From positions 40,395,528 through 40,459,527 of the forward strand of contig CM072513.1 in assembly GCA_036898135.1 (NCBI GenBank): DNA of 64,000 nt. The letters run 5' to 3'. This document shows positions 28,199-39,630 of the stretch, in pieces. The first letter of the stretch is position 1. The number at the start of each line of letters is the position of its first letter. The translations under genes were made by a program, and so were the position numbers. The notes below the pieces were generated by a model. It did no database searches, was not told the DNA's origin, and saw only the letters and a list, made by a program, of their open reading frames with translations. This DNA is from Oncomelania hupensis (taxonomy: Eukaryota > Mollusca > Gastropoda > Littorinimorpha > Pomatiopsidae).

Positions 28199-30307
28199 AT
28201 GGCGTGTTATACAAGGCGTAGGATCTGGAGCTTTATTTATTCATGGAAACTTGTCTGTGCTGTGTTAACTGTAGTGTTCTTGATGTGCACTGTTTTGAGC
28301 ATCTACTATTGGCCTGACGAAATCTCAGACAAAACTGGCCGCCACTTCTTGGAAACTGATGAAGTTGTTTGCATCAGCATGAACGAAAATAATGGAACTG
28401 AAAGGAATTCTTCATGTACATTTCATACCTGCGTCAATGTTTACCATTGTGGTTACAATGATGAAACAAGGATCAGTGTGTATATTTATCCTGTGAAAGA
28501 TTATGTCAATAAAGAAGGCAATCCTGTTGTGGCGACAATGTCCCGAGAGTTTGCCCAGATCTTGCAAGCGATTGCATCAAGCCCTTTCTACACCAACGAT
28601 CCTAAAAATGCTTGCATGTTTGTCCCCTCCATTGATCTTCTGAACCAGAACCATGTTTTTACTGAAGATCTAGGCCATGTGTTGGCCAGTTTGCCTTGGT
28701 GGAACGAAGGAACCAACCATCTGTTGTTCAATATGCTGCCAGGGACAACTCCAGACTACCAGCCTTACCTTGAAGGCGACATTGGCAAGGCTGTTGTAGC
28801 TGGTGGGGGGTTAAGCTCTGTGTACTACAGACGTGGCTTTGATTTGTCCATTCCAGTCTTCAATCCCCTTGTACGAAATGTAAAACTTCCAACTAAGTCC
28901 TACTTAGAGAACCGCAGCTGGCTAGTTATTTCCTCTCAACTGGGTTTGCACAAAGAATACAGGTCAGTGCTGAATGACTTGGAGGTTGACAACCATTTGA
29001 TGGTGTTAGATGCTTGCCCTGGTGATGAAAAGCCTTGGAACTACACACGAAGGTGCCACGGAGACACTGAATATGCTTACCCACACATTCTGCAGGAAGG
29101 CACATTCTGCCTGGTGTTGCGTGGTGCTAGGCTTGGCTCTCCAACTTTGAGTGATGTCCTGATGGCTGGCTGTGTGCCTGTTGTTGTGGCTGATTCCTAT
29201 GTCATGCCTTTCTCTGAAGTGATCGACTGGAATAGAGCATCTGTTCAGATTCGAGAAGATGACTTGGGGAAATTGTTGGAGGTGCTTGGTCACTACAGTG
29301 CAGATAGGGTGCAAGCCATGAAACGTCAAGTGCAGTTTCTCTACAATACTTACTTTCATTCAATGGCTGACATCGCTCTTACATCACTTCACATTTTGAA
29401 TGATCGATTTTTTCCATACGCTGCCCGTACGTATCAGGACTGGAATGAGCCTTCAAATCATGCAGTGATGAGAAATCCTCTGTTCCTGCCTATGATGCCA
29501 AGTAGGGTTCAAGGCTTCACAGCAGTGGTGCTGACCTTTGATCGATTGGAGTCCCTCTACACGGTTATTCGACGGCTGGCTTCTGTGCCTTCCCTGGCCA
29601 AAGTACTGGTTGTGTGGAACAACCAGAACAAGCAGCCACCACCAATGTCATCATGGCCATACATTGGAAAACCAATCAAGGTGCACCAGACCAAGAAAAA
29701 TCTGCTTAGTAACAGATTTTTTCCGTATGATGAAATTGAGACAGAATGTATTCTTGCCCTGGATGATGACATTGTCATGCTGACTCCTGATGAACTGGAG
29801 TTTGGGTATGAGGTTTGGCGCGAGTTTCCAGATCGTCTTGTCGGTTTTCCATCCCGTCTGCATTTGTGGGATAATTCAACAGGCAAGTGGCGGTATGAAT
29901 CTGAATGGACAAATTCTATTTCAATGGTACTTACTGGCGCCGCATTTTACCACAAGTACTTTAGTCACTTGTACACATACGCTCTCCCTGGCAACTTGAA
30001 GACCTGGGTGGATGATCACATGAACTGTGAAGACATTGCTATGAACTTTCTCATCTGTAATGTCACTGGAAATGCCCCGATCAAGGTGGTGCCTCGCAAG
30101 AAGTTTAAATGTCCCCAGTGCACCAACACAGAGATGTTGTCAGCTGATGTCACTCACATGGTGGAAAGGTCAGAGTGTATCAACCAGTTTGCTGATATTT
30201 ACAACAACATGCCTCTACGCACCATTGAGTTCCGTGTTGACCCAGTGCTCTACAAGGACAATGTCCACACTCTGTTGAAAAGATATAATGATGTGGGAAG
30301 TCTGTGA
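28199..30307 (+). CDS. EXT2: Exostosin-2 (EXT2), heparan sulfate co-polymerase subunit, intron-free
   Basis: A 702-residue frame from the ATG at 28199 (strong context, A at -3 and G at +4) to the TGA at 30305-30307; human EXT2 has 718 residues. EXT2 pairs with EXT1 in the Golgi to add alternating GlcA and GlcNAc to heparan sulfate. The sequence predicts a type II membrane protein: a short basic cytoplasmic tail, one membrane segment at about 18-38, a stem, the exostosin GT47 domain (from SCTFHTCVNVYHCGY, through LFNMLPG and FCLVLRGARLG), and the C-terminal GT64 domain (GFTAVVLTFDRLESL, NRFFPYDEIETE, the DxD-type metal site DDD at about 522-524, RKKFKCPQC, HMVERSECI). All family landmarks are present without a frame break. 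An ATG at 28190 is in frame but in a weak context. No intron interrupts the CDS, whereas vertebrate EXT2 has many, so a retrogene origin is possible. The profilin-like stop lies 94 nt upstream in the same frame. Confidence 0.96.
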   Translation: MACYTRRRIWSFIYSWKLVCAVLTVVFLMCTVLSIYYWPDEISDKTGRHFLETDEVVCISMNENNGTERNSSCTFHTCVNVYHCGYNDETRISVYIYPVKDYVNKEGNPVVATMSREFAQILQAIASSPFYTNDPKNACMFVPSIDLLNQNHVFTEDLGHVLASLPWWNEGTNHLLFNMLPGTTPDYQPYLEGDIGKAVVAGGGLSSVYYRRGFDLSIPVFNPLVRNVKLPTKSYLENRSWLVISSQLGLHKEYRSVLNDLEVDNHLMVLDACPGDEKPWNYTRRCHGDTEYAYPHILQEGTFCLVLRGARLGSPTLSDVLMAGCVPVVVADSYVMPFSEVIDWNRASVQIREDDLGKLLEVLGHYSADRVQAMKRQVQFLYNTYFHSMADIALTSLHILNDRFFPYAARTYQDWNEPSNHAVMRNPLFLPMMPSRVQGFTAVVLTFDRLESLYTVIRRLASVPSLAKVLVVWNNQNKQPPPMSSWPYIGKPIKVHQTKKNLLSNRFFPYDEIETECILALDDDIVMLTPDELEFGYEVWREFPDRLVGFPSRLHLWDNSTGKWRYESEWTNSISMVLTGAAFYHKYFSHLYTYALPGNLKTWVDDHMNCEDIAMNFLICNVTGNAPIKVVPRKKFKCPQCTNTEMLSADVTHMVERSECINQFADIYNNMPLRTIEFRVDPVLYKDNVHTLLKRYNDVGSL
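28508..28513 (+). promoter_or_regulatory. AATAAA within the EXT2 coding region, possible poly(A) signal of the profilin-like transcript
   Basis: This is the first AATAAA after the profilin-like stop codon, 403 nt downstream, and it lies inside EXT2 codons. It may be chance. If it is used, profilin-like mRNAs would end inside the EXT2 CDS; if not, they must extend through EXT2. Confidence 0.25.
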
Positions 30308-31232
30308 AATTATAAAAATGGTATAAACTATTAATTGTGACTTGTCAGTTCAACCCAATGAATTTTAGGTACAGCTTGTGGCTTCCTTATTGCCCATGCC
30401 AATACTACTTTGGTTTTGCTGTAGCTGTATCAATATTATTGCGATTTTTGACTCGCAAGTAAGGTTTTTGCAAATTGGTAATGTTGTGCAGGGCTAGTTT
30501 GTGGCAAGTAAAAGACAACAAATCAGGTGAACAAATAAATCCCAAGCCGCCAAGGAGAAATAAACAGTGTGCGTTGTTTTTAAAAGTAATGTCAAAGGTT
30601 TTCATCAGTTATGAATGTTGGAGGTTTATTCATCTGAATTTAAATGAATTTATCTGGAATGCATTCCGTTATCTGAATTGATCATCTGTTATTAATATTA
30701 TACTGCTAGATGTTGGAAGTTACCATGTACCAGTAAGCTGAGTGAGTTCCAAGGCTTTGTCGACCAAGTTGTCCTGATTCGGCTCTTTGCAGTCCGCTGG
30801 ACCCTATAAACAATTACTAACTTACTTCCAAAGCGCTGTGATGAACTCAAAAGTATTCTGCCTATTTGAACAAACAGGATCAAAAGCTTACTGTGTTCAA
30901 ATTGAGCACAGTTTCATACAAACTTATGGTGAGCATTGCGACTGTATGTATATTTGGTATTACATCAACAGTGGCAGTTAAAGTATGGTGGATGTTTGTG
31001 CTATGTGATAGCATTAGCCTGTTGTTGTGATCTAATTTTTGTTGTACATCGACATTTAAGATTTTACTGCAGTTTGAACCATCTTGTTTGTAATATTATT
31101 CTACCATACCGCTTTATGATGGAAAGTTTATCAATCTTATTACAAATGTCTTAGTTATTTTGTTCTTTACGATTTTTTTCCCAACGCTTTGTAAATGCCT
31201 TATGTTTGGATAATTTGTATGTGCTTAATAAA
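30308..31232 (+). other. EXT2 3' UTR with candidate poly(A) signal AATAAA at 31227-31232
   Basis: About 920 nt follow the stop. AATAAA at 31227-31232 lies just before a further A/T-rich run. At 30769-30805 the UTR contains the terminal piece of the (CAAT)n-tailed repeat family (cctgattcggctctttgcag, then tccgctggacc). No further gene was seen up to about 32.9 kb. Confidence 0.6.
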
Positions 31233-31259
31233 AAATCATTCATAATACATTTTATTTCA

Positions 31260-32900
31260 AAAAACAATTTCATATCTTGTATGTGACAGGTATGACAATG
31301 TTTTTGTTATTCCACCTAATGTCCTGAAATTATTTTGAAATAATCAGGAATTGGAACAAGCCAAAAGTCGGTCTGTCTATCATTCCATTGCATCCCATTT
31401 CTCAACAACCAATAAACAGATTTTGACAATATTTCATAAGAACATTACCTGATTATCAACATTTGTTGACAATGGCAACCTGCAAAGCAAGTTTCAGAGT
31501 CACAACTTCGTCACGAAAATTAACACTTAAAAATTGCTGAATTTCAGGGATGTAAGCAAGTGTCTGGCAATACATTTGAATGGCTTGCTCTTGTTTAATT
31601 AGTTTATCACTGGAATCAATGGGGATCATCATTCATACACCAAAAACTGACACATTATCTTTTACCAGGTTTTGTGCTAGCTCTGCACACACATTTCAAA
31701 TAAATTGGTCATTAAAAATAATTGTGACTTTGATCTTGACCAAGTCAATGAATTTTTTTATTATTTTCTTTCGTAGGCTATACTCATTATATGCAATATC
31801 ATTTTGCAAATGTTTCATTATTTTTGGCAGATATTTTGCTCTAAACATAAATCATATTTTAGCCAGCACTGACCTTTGGAAAAAAATATGTATATTATTA
31901 ATTGGACCAAAGGGCACATAACAATACAAAAGACGACTTGACGATAATAGTGTGCTATATAGAGCAACATTTTTGTATAATAATACCTGTCATCAGTGAC
32001 TGAACTGTAAAATCAGCTGAAGATTTAATTAATAATTAATAAGCACATGGAACCATATTTGCTATCCTAATTATCCTAATACATGTCTGCCAAATGGGTC
32101 AAATCCCTGCAGTTTTTTTGTTGTTGTTGGTTATTTTGTTTCTATTTGTGATGGATCAACCAGCCACCAGTAATTATTCCCTACAGTAGTTTAAATGATG
32201 AGAAATCGTACATTCGTGTGTATCGTTCCCATAAATTGGAGTAGAAATGAGCTAACTTTAGGTTTAAAATAACCACCACCAATTTTGGGGTAAATATTAT
32301 TTTTTTACAGTCTTGTTTCTAATTTAACTTAGAATAAAACATGAATTTTGTGTCACACATATGAATGTTGTAAATGCTATCTGTAGACCTCAGTCATTTC
32401 GATACCCATTTATATAAAAATTCAGATTCAAAAGTTTTGATTTATTCTATAGTTTTGATTTAAAATTATTTGTAATTGTCGCGAAACAAAACGCTCGTGA
32501 GTATTTTATTTTCCAAGTGCAAATTTTTATATAGAGTGCCTGTGGTAGAGTTAGGAATATGACGTCAGTTTTCAATATTTTTTGTATTCTTGGAAAAGAA
32601 TAAAATGGACGATTTTTTATTGATAATTCTTTTGTGTGAAAGATCGTGATTAGTTCCAATAATAAAATTTTATGGAAAGCAAAGAGGTTGTAAACTATTA
32701 ATTTTATAAAATATAATATTTGAGGTGATAGATTACTTTTTGCGTTGTTATGTTTTCATTGGCTGTTCTGATGGTAAAAAACCCCTTGGGGTCATGAGCA
32801 ATCTTGCTACTGTAGATTGTTCTAACCTATAAAGGGAAAAGTGAAAGCCCCAGTTGAAAACCTGTCTTGCCTTTGTAGGCATGACTGATTCACTGCGGCA
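31260..32900. other. Gene-free AT-rich intergenic stretch
   Basis: Only short chance frames occur here. No recognised repeat, exon or RNA gene. Confidence 0.5.
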
Positions 32901-32902
32901 AC

Positions 32903-33484
32903 AGTACCCCGTTGGAGTGCCGGGGGTTTCAGTATAAATGGTGTCCCCACTTTCTGGAAATTTAGTGCTTTAAATTCCCACTGTCGCTGTCTTCCTCATT
33001 TGCTCTTTCCCGTTCCTGATCTGTCCTATCGCTCTGCTATACTATCTTCTTCTTCGCTGGATCAACGACCTACCTTTTTTTCTTGAAAACTCTTCCTGGA
33101 CAAGACTCCTTGTTTGTGTATGAGGTCTGTTGGATCAGCTTGGGAGTGTTGGACGCTTTCTGCCGGGTGGTCACTAGGGCTTCCTATGATATTGTTTAGC
33201 ACTATAGGCATTTTATATGTATGTGTTTTGTTGATGATTTATAATGATGTTTGTATTCTATTTTGTTTTTGTAACCGGGGGTTCGAGTAGTTGAGGTAAA
33301 GCCTCAGCCGTCCCCTGCGTGGGATGTCTTTATTGTAAAGTGACTGGCCGGTGGAGGGCATTCAATTTTCCCACTAGGGTTGTTTCGGCAGATCTTTTAT
33401 GCGGAATGGGGGTTGTCCGGTCCTGATTTGGCTCGGAAGAGTCCGCTGGACCTAAAGCAACAATCAATCAATCAATCAATCAAT
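32903..33484 (+). repeat. (CAAT)n-tailed dispersed repeat, copy 1
   Basis: About 580 bp beginning ccccgttggagtgccggggg and ending tccgctggacctaaagcaac followed by CAAT units. Copies lie at 42545-43115 (same strand) and 37611-38176 (inverted). The simple-repeat end suggests retrotransposition, perhaps as a LINE 3' UTR or a SINE-like element. Parts read as short degenerate frames with no family I recognise. Confidence 0.75.
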
Positions 33485-33797
33485 GATGGTAAAAATGTGG
33501 TAGCCTAGGTGAATTGGAATTGAGGCAAAATCTGTTAAAAAAAACTGTCGGAAGATCAGTTGGGAGGAAGATCTAGACTGGACAGGGAGGATTTTACCCA
33601 AGCTCCGAGGCAACTTGTTCTATGGGATGCCAACAACAGTTTACCTTAATGCTGAATGATGTCTAACGTGGTTGGGCCAGGAAAATGAGTTGTTCCTCAG
33701 CGTTTGATCTGTTTTAGCTGAATTCTGGCACCACAGGGTAAATATTTTGATTTTTCTTCATTCAAGGTAATTTCCCTAGGAGATTGATAAGTGTGAT

Positions 33798-33980
33798 AAT
33801 TTGTTCATTGAATATATTTATTTTCCAGAGGAGAAAAATAGTTTGTTCATTGAATGCATTTGTTTTCCAGAGAAGTGAGATAGTTTGTTCATTGAATGCA
33901 TTTGTTTTCCAGAGGAGTAAGATAGTTTGTTCATTTGAATGCATTTGTTTTCTCTCTCTTGTTTTCCAGAGAGAGATAAT
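33798..33980. repeat. 42-bp minisatellite, about four units
   Basis: Three units of exactly 42 bp (33798-33839, 33840-33881, 33882-33923) and a fourth expanded to about 57 bp share gtttgttcattgaatgcatt followed by tgttttccagag. Because 42 is a multiple of three, the frames stay open on both strands. Each unit contains a splice-acceptor-like tttgttttccag. Confidence 0.9.
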
Positions 33981-33999
33981 TGGTTCATCTGAATCCGGA

Positions 34000-36900
34000 C
34001 CTGGAGGAGTTTTAAGTTTGTATGAAAATATTTTTCATGCAAATATTTAAGACTAGTTTTGTTCGGCATTTTTTTTGTTTTTTTTTTGGGGGGGGGGTTT
34101 ATTTGTCTTGGGTTTCCGTGATGATCTCATCTTCGAGACTGCACTGGATTCTTCTCTGATGTCTTGTTCATGATCGGGGTGACTGATTCTACGATGGGAC
34201 TGTACGTCAATGATGGCTACAGAAGTCACTGGTGGGTCACGGACAGCCATTAGATCTAACGGCAACATCGACGTCAAGTTCCAGCTCTGATGAACTTTTC
34301 CTCCAACTCAACTTAAACCGGGTTTCTTCATTTGCCAACGATTTCAACGAGGACGAAAATTTGAGATAAGTGTCAAAGTAAAGAAAAGAACTTATTTCGG
34401 TAACCACGACGGAAAGTATCGTCAAAACATCATTCCGATTTCGAGGAAACCATAAAGGAATATAATAAAATAATCGAACTTGGAAAAACGTGTTATGTGT
34501 TTGTGAAGTGTTGGAAAGAAATGGTGTACCTTAGTTTTTTTAAATTGAAATAAAACCATGTTCTAGGGTAAGTCATGAAAGTCAAGGAAGTCCTTCATAA
34601 GTAGTGATCACCCAGTAACACCAGATTTGCAACAGTAATCTTTAGTTTAATTTTCTAAAAAATAGCCTTACAGTATTCAAACATGTGTAACATATAATCA
34701 AATAAACGTATTTCCATCTTTACATGTTATTTGCCTTTTTTTTGTCGCCTTTTAGAAATTCCCAGCCATTTTCACACAAATTACAATAGAATGGAACGTC
34801 GATAGAGCTGCGACATATACAAAATAAAATAATGCAGAAAAATATTCATTTTGAGAAGAAACAGACGAGATTGTATAAATTATAATTTATTGTTAGTATA
34901 TTGGAGAGATGTGCGCCAATGCCAACATATCTGCGTTTTGCATTTATTCAGTATATAGCAGTTGTACAGTTGTCAACACAATGTCTATTTAAAGTTATTT
35001 ATTCTGAGAAACAAATTCACAAACATGTATTTCAAAAACTACCTTTATTGTACTTTTTTATCATTTTAGAATCCCAAGTCAACTAATAATCTTAATAAAA
35101 CGCTTTTGTATTAAGTGATTCCTCAACAATGTGGGCTCAAGATGCCAACTGCCAAATAAATATAATTATACTTACAACATATAATCAAATAATTTCTCAG
35201 CTGAAATGAGCAATATATAGGTGTAAAATGTTTCAACTAGAACATTTTTTATAAATCTTGACTGAGCTATCTACATTTAACATCACAATGTAATCATGGA
35301 GACTTAAAGCAGTAAGTGAGCTTGCAAATACAGGGTCCAGCGCACTGGGTTAATTTATTAGGGTCATTATTTATTATTAATATTGTTACAACTAGTATAT
35401 TGCTAAAATGAGCAAGCGTGTATACATTATATATAGTTCTGTAGCATTTATCAAATATTACCTTTCATTTGAATCATTACATGTTTTAATGAAGAATGCT
35501 CATTATCTTATAATGTAAATTAAGCTAAAACAAAAGGCTGCAATTTACTGAATACATAATAACTGTGTACATTTTGTAAACTATATACATTAATTCATTC
35601 ACATAATTATTGTAAGTTTGTGATTCATCAACAAGGTCTGAGAGCAAATAAACCGAAGTTGTAAATAATTTGAATAATACAAGAAAATTTTGAGTAGTGA
35701 TTTACTCCAAACATGCATATTAAAACCTGACAAAAGCCAGCTAGGCAAAACAAAACAAAAAGTACCACAAATAATACATTATATAATTTATGAAAACACA
35801 ACTAAATATATAGTTTCCATTATTTCCCCCTGCCTTCCCCCAACCACTCCTGTAATGTAGAAGATATCTATTCATCAATTTCAATCAAAGTCAAAAAGTG
35901 AAAAACACCAGGTTCAGGAATGTCAAGAGCGTTAAAAATTTACAAGTATGGCAACTAGATTGTTTGCATGCATTGTCAGTATTACTATCACACTCATCCC
36001 GAACATTTTTTACTCGAAAGCAGCAATGCAAGTCTATATATACACAACCAGAAATAAAATTGTTAAAATTCCAATATCATGATGTTCTTATAAAATGTCT
36101 GTGTTGACAACCTTCGACGTTGCTAATTATTAGGAATCTATTGCAACTATTTAAACCAAACTTGGTAGGGTGGTGTAGAAAGGTATACAGCTATACAAGC
36201 ACTGAATGAAAAGATGAAAAGTAATATATCAACTTTCAACTTGAGATGACCTTGATGTCTAAATGACCTCATGATAGGCATCATCAAATAAACAAAAAGT
36301 AGTTCAATATCAAAATGCAACATTTGACCTTGAAATAACCTTGAAATGACTTTGGCTTTCCTATGTCTTTTTATGACCATGTAAGACCAAACAAACCAAT
36401 GTTAATGCATAATTGATAGTGTTAATAAATTATAGAGCCATTCCATTCCATAGAGCCATCCGTACAGCTACAACTTGACGTTTTTCATAAGGTCTAAAAT
36501 GATCTTGACCTTCAAGATCAACACACAAAAAAGCAAATATAAGAAATAAATTTATGGTCTTTAAATACAAGCTTGGCCTTTTTATCTCTTAGTTTTGGGT
36601 CAAAGTCACTTCATAAATACTCATATGAACCAAATATGAACTGTTCTAGAGACTATGAACCAACTATTTCATATTTTAAAAAAAAATTATTAATAGATGC
36701 CCTACGGGAAAAGATTATGTAAAACATGTGTCATAGGGGCTACTAATCCTTTATTCCAAGAACTTAGTTAAAATTCACATGTGGAAATGTGTCTGCAAAA
36801 ATCAGAACGTAAATAAAATAGCAAAATATATGCAGACTTAAAAAAAAGTTGTGTGCATTGTAATAAAATATTTTCAAATGCACAAGAGAAAAAAAATGCA

Positions 36901-37600
36901 GAACAAAAAAATTACAGAACCCCTCGCAGTGCAAGTTGGTCCCTCATACATTGTCGTTATTGCATAAATAGAGAGAAGGAGGGGTTTGAGAGATAAAGGA
37001 TAGGGTACATATAATGTAATTACATCCCATTTAATTTATAGTAACTTGAATGATAAAAATGTATGAATAGACATACTAGCATTTTAAACTGTAGATCATT
37101 TATACTGGGCACCACAATTCAAACAGTTGGTGTCAATATATATATATTATATAATTATGGTAATTATGTATACTACATATAAATTAATATAAAAACAACT
37201 TGGAAGCTGTTAGTAAGTTTACATTCAGAGATCTGGAATTTGATCCTAGTAAATGTTTACCTGCTGACCAAAAAAATGTATAGAGTATTTAGCCTTTTTT
37301 GTTTGTTGTTAAACAAGTCCAACAAAGTGGTGTAACCTGCAAGAGTGGCTATGCCTCTCAATCATAAAATAATAACATAGCACATATTTCATGTACAGCA
37401 GATTTTTTGCTTACCCATATTCTATGGTCTGTAGAAACTAAATTGCAGACACAAAACACGTAACTCATTGAAAGAAAAGGGAATAGACTACATCAGCTGC
37501 AAATTGAAAATGAAAGGTACTTGAACAATTAGCAAAGTTTGACGAGAGGAAAAAAAGTGTTACAATACGTTTATATATAAAAACAAAATTCGGCTATTTA
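34000..37600. other. Gene-free stretch with old GACCTT-type repeat
   Basis: AT-rich sequence without a convincing exon. A T/G homopolymer run lies at 34069-34100. At about 36150-36700 there is a degenerate copy of the repeat family marked by tgaccttga and tgatcttgacctt. I see nothing else here. Confidence 0.45.
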
Positions 37601-37610
37601 GTTCATTGGT

Positions 37611-38176
37611 TGTAGGGTCCAGAGGACTGCAAAGAGCCGAATCAGGACTGCAACTTGTTTGAAAGAGGAATCACTCCCGATCCATATAAAAGATCTGCTG
37701 AAACAACCCTAATGGTAACACTGAAGGCACTGCACCAGCCAGTCACTTTACAATAAAGACATCCCATGCAGGGGACGCTGAGGCTGTACTCTAATTTATC
37801 AAATCCCCGTTTACAAAAACAAAATAGAAAACATAAACATCATTATAAAATTGTAACAAAACACAAATAAAATGCCTATATTGATAAATAATACCATAGA
37901 AAGCCCTTGTGACCATTTGGCAGAAAGCGTCCAATATTCCCAAGCTGACCCAACAGACCCTGTACACAAATGAGGAGTTTGGGGAGAGTTTTCAAGAAAA
38001 AAATTAGGTCTAGCAAAGAAGATAGTAGATGGACAGGACAGATTAGGAACAAGTAGATGGACAGGACAGATTAGGAACAAGAACAAACGAGAAAGACATA
38101 AACAGTGGTAATTTAAAGCACTAAATTTCCACAAAGTGGGGAAACTATACACAAAACCCCGGCACCCCAACAGGGT
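37611..38176 (-). repeat. (CAAT)n-tailed dispersed repeat, copy 2 (inverted)
   Basis: It is the reverse complement of the repeat at 32903-33484, running from gttggggtgccggggttttg (plus-strand end near 38176) to the tccgaa/gctctttgcag terminus at about 37615. A 29-bp tandem duplication (gatggacaggacagattagg unit) lies at 38025-38082. Confidence 0.7.
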
Positions 38177-38538
38177 AAATTCGATCATGATAAGGGTCCT
38201 GAAATATCCTTTTGTATTTTTGACTCTCATACATGCAATAATGTATGTATCAGAGATGAGAATCCTAAAATGCCAAAAAGGAGGAAAAATTCCACAGTCT
38301 GTCGAGTGGCGAAGCCACGAGTGGTAAAATCTATGCATTCTGAGCCTTATTTTATGGGTTCAGATCAGTTGTTTTTTGTGGTACTAAAATGCTGTTGTTA
38401 GCTCTCCACAGTTCAACACGTAATGAATTTATTTCAAACATCAGTTAAGCCTTGTATTAATCAAACATTCCTTTTGACAGCAGACAAGAATGGTTTAAAT
38501 ACCAATGACAAGACAAGGCTTTACCAATGCACATAATT

Positions 38539-39613
38539 CAGGGTGGAGAACAAATGAATCAAGAAATCTCTGAAATCCGGCCGGGGCCCCAGGGGCCAAG
38601 CCCCGGTATTCGCCCCCTGGAAGAAAATGAATGTATGCAATTTTGAAAGTAATTTAGGGCCTCTCCTGAAAGCAAAAAGCACAAAGTAAACATGAATAGA
38701 AACAACAACAAAGAAAAGAATGTTTTATGCACATGTCTTTCAAAAAAGTTAAGAATCTTGATTTGTAGGCCTAACAAAGTTTGAGGTCCACCACTGTTAC
38801 ACACAAACTCCACATTTCCAATTTTACTGGGCACACGGTTGTCTATTTCTTTAGCTGTAAACAGGCAAGAATTTTTATAATTTTAGAGATATTTAGGGGT
38901 ACGTTAGTAAAAACACCAAATCTTAGGTATTAGTGACTAGTGTATAGATTTAAATGAAATAAAATGCAAAATGAAAAGAAATAAATTCTCTTTTGATTAT
39001 CTACCCTTTTCTACTTCTCTTGTCATGTCTTGTTTTTTTATTACTCCATGTGTATACAAAAAAAAAAGTTTTAAAAAGTCCAAACAAGCCCCCTTCTCTT
39101 CTTCACTTTCATGCCAGTCTGAAAGATCGCATATATATGCATGCACACTTCTGACACTAATGTCAGTAACGATCTCTTCCTCCGACTCCAAGTCCATTTC
39201 TCTCACTTTAATGTCTGATAAATGGAAGCCTGTAAACTCCCCTTCATCAGTTGAAGAATCCAAACCATCCATTTTAGACACACACACAATAAAATTTGAA
39301 AATAAAATCGAAAAAACGAATGCATCAAAGAGAAAACTTGTGGAAATGCAGTCGAATGTTTACTTAACAGAATAAACGGGAAGTCAATTGCCGGAAGTCT
39401 CGCAATCTTTCAAACAACGCGAGAATATAACCACATGGTTGGTACAGACGCTTTTGGACGTTTTGCCTGTTTAGACCTTTGGCCGCTTTTGGCCGCTATG
39501 CCCAGTAAAGTGTAGCCCCTCAGCTTCTCACACTCGGAACTCAATATTTTTTTCTCGGAAATGCAAATGCCTTTCGCGGAAATCCGCGGATTCGCGGAGA
39601 ATTCTCCACCCTG
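38539..39613. mobile_element. Nested TIR element 1 (1.08 kb) inside the 3.1 kb hAT-like element
   Basis: Termini CAGGGTGGAGAA and TTCTCCACCCTG are exact inverses. The hexamer ATAATT is duplicated outside (38533-38538 and 39614-39619). A minus-strand frame at 38997-39272 starting MDGLDSSTDEGEFTGF is acidic and resembles the N-terminal leader of a transposase, but no catalytic domain follows. Confidence 0.8.
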
Positions 39614-39630
39614 ATAATTATTGTCCAAAA

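Noticed and set aside
29006..29359. Antisense ORFs within EXT2 (also 29557-29886 and 29651-29863)
   Set aside because: They are shadows of the conserved plus-strand EXT2 frame with no homology of their own.
27958..30307. A single profilin-EXT2 fusion gene
   Set aside because: The reading frame is shared but interrupted by TGA at 28103-28105, at exactly the length expected for profilin. The stop context (TGA followed by A) is not a classic leaky one.
33798..33980. CRISPR array
   Set aside because: The units are contiguous 42-bp tandem repeats without unique spacers, in a eukaryotic genome.
34053..34425. Pair of minus-strand ORFs near 34.1-34.4 kb
   Set aside because: They have no recognisable domain, no splice sites that join them and low-complexity lysine/proline ends encoded by a G-rich homopolymer.
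37811..38338. 175-codon minus-strand ORF
   Set aside because: It lies almost entirely within the (CAAT)n-tailed repeat copy 2. The equivalent region of the other copies is not open, and the composition is unlike a conserved protein.
38997..39287. Host gene encoding the acidic MDGLDSSTDEGEF protein
   Set aside because: The frame lies inside a TIR element with target duplications and no splice partner was found. It is better explained as a transposase leader remnant.
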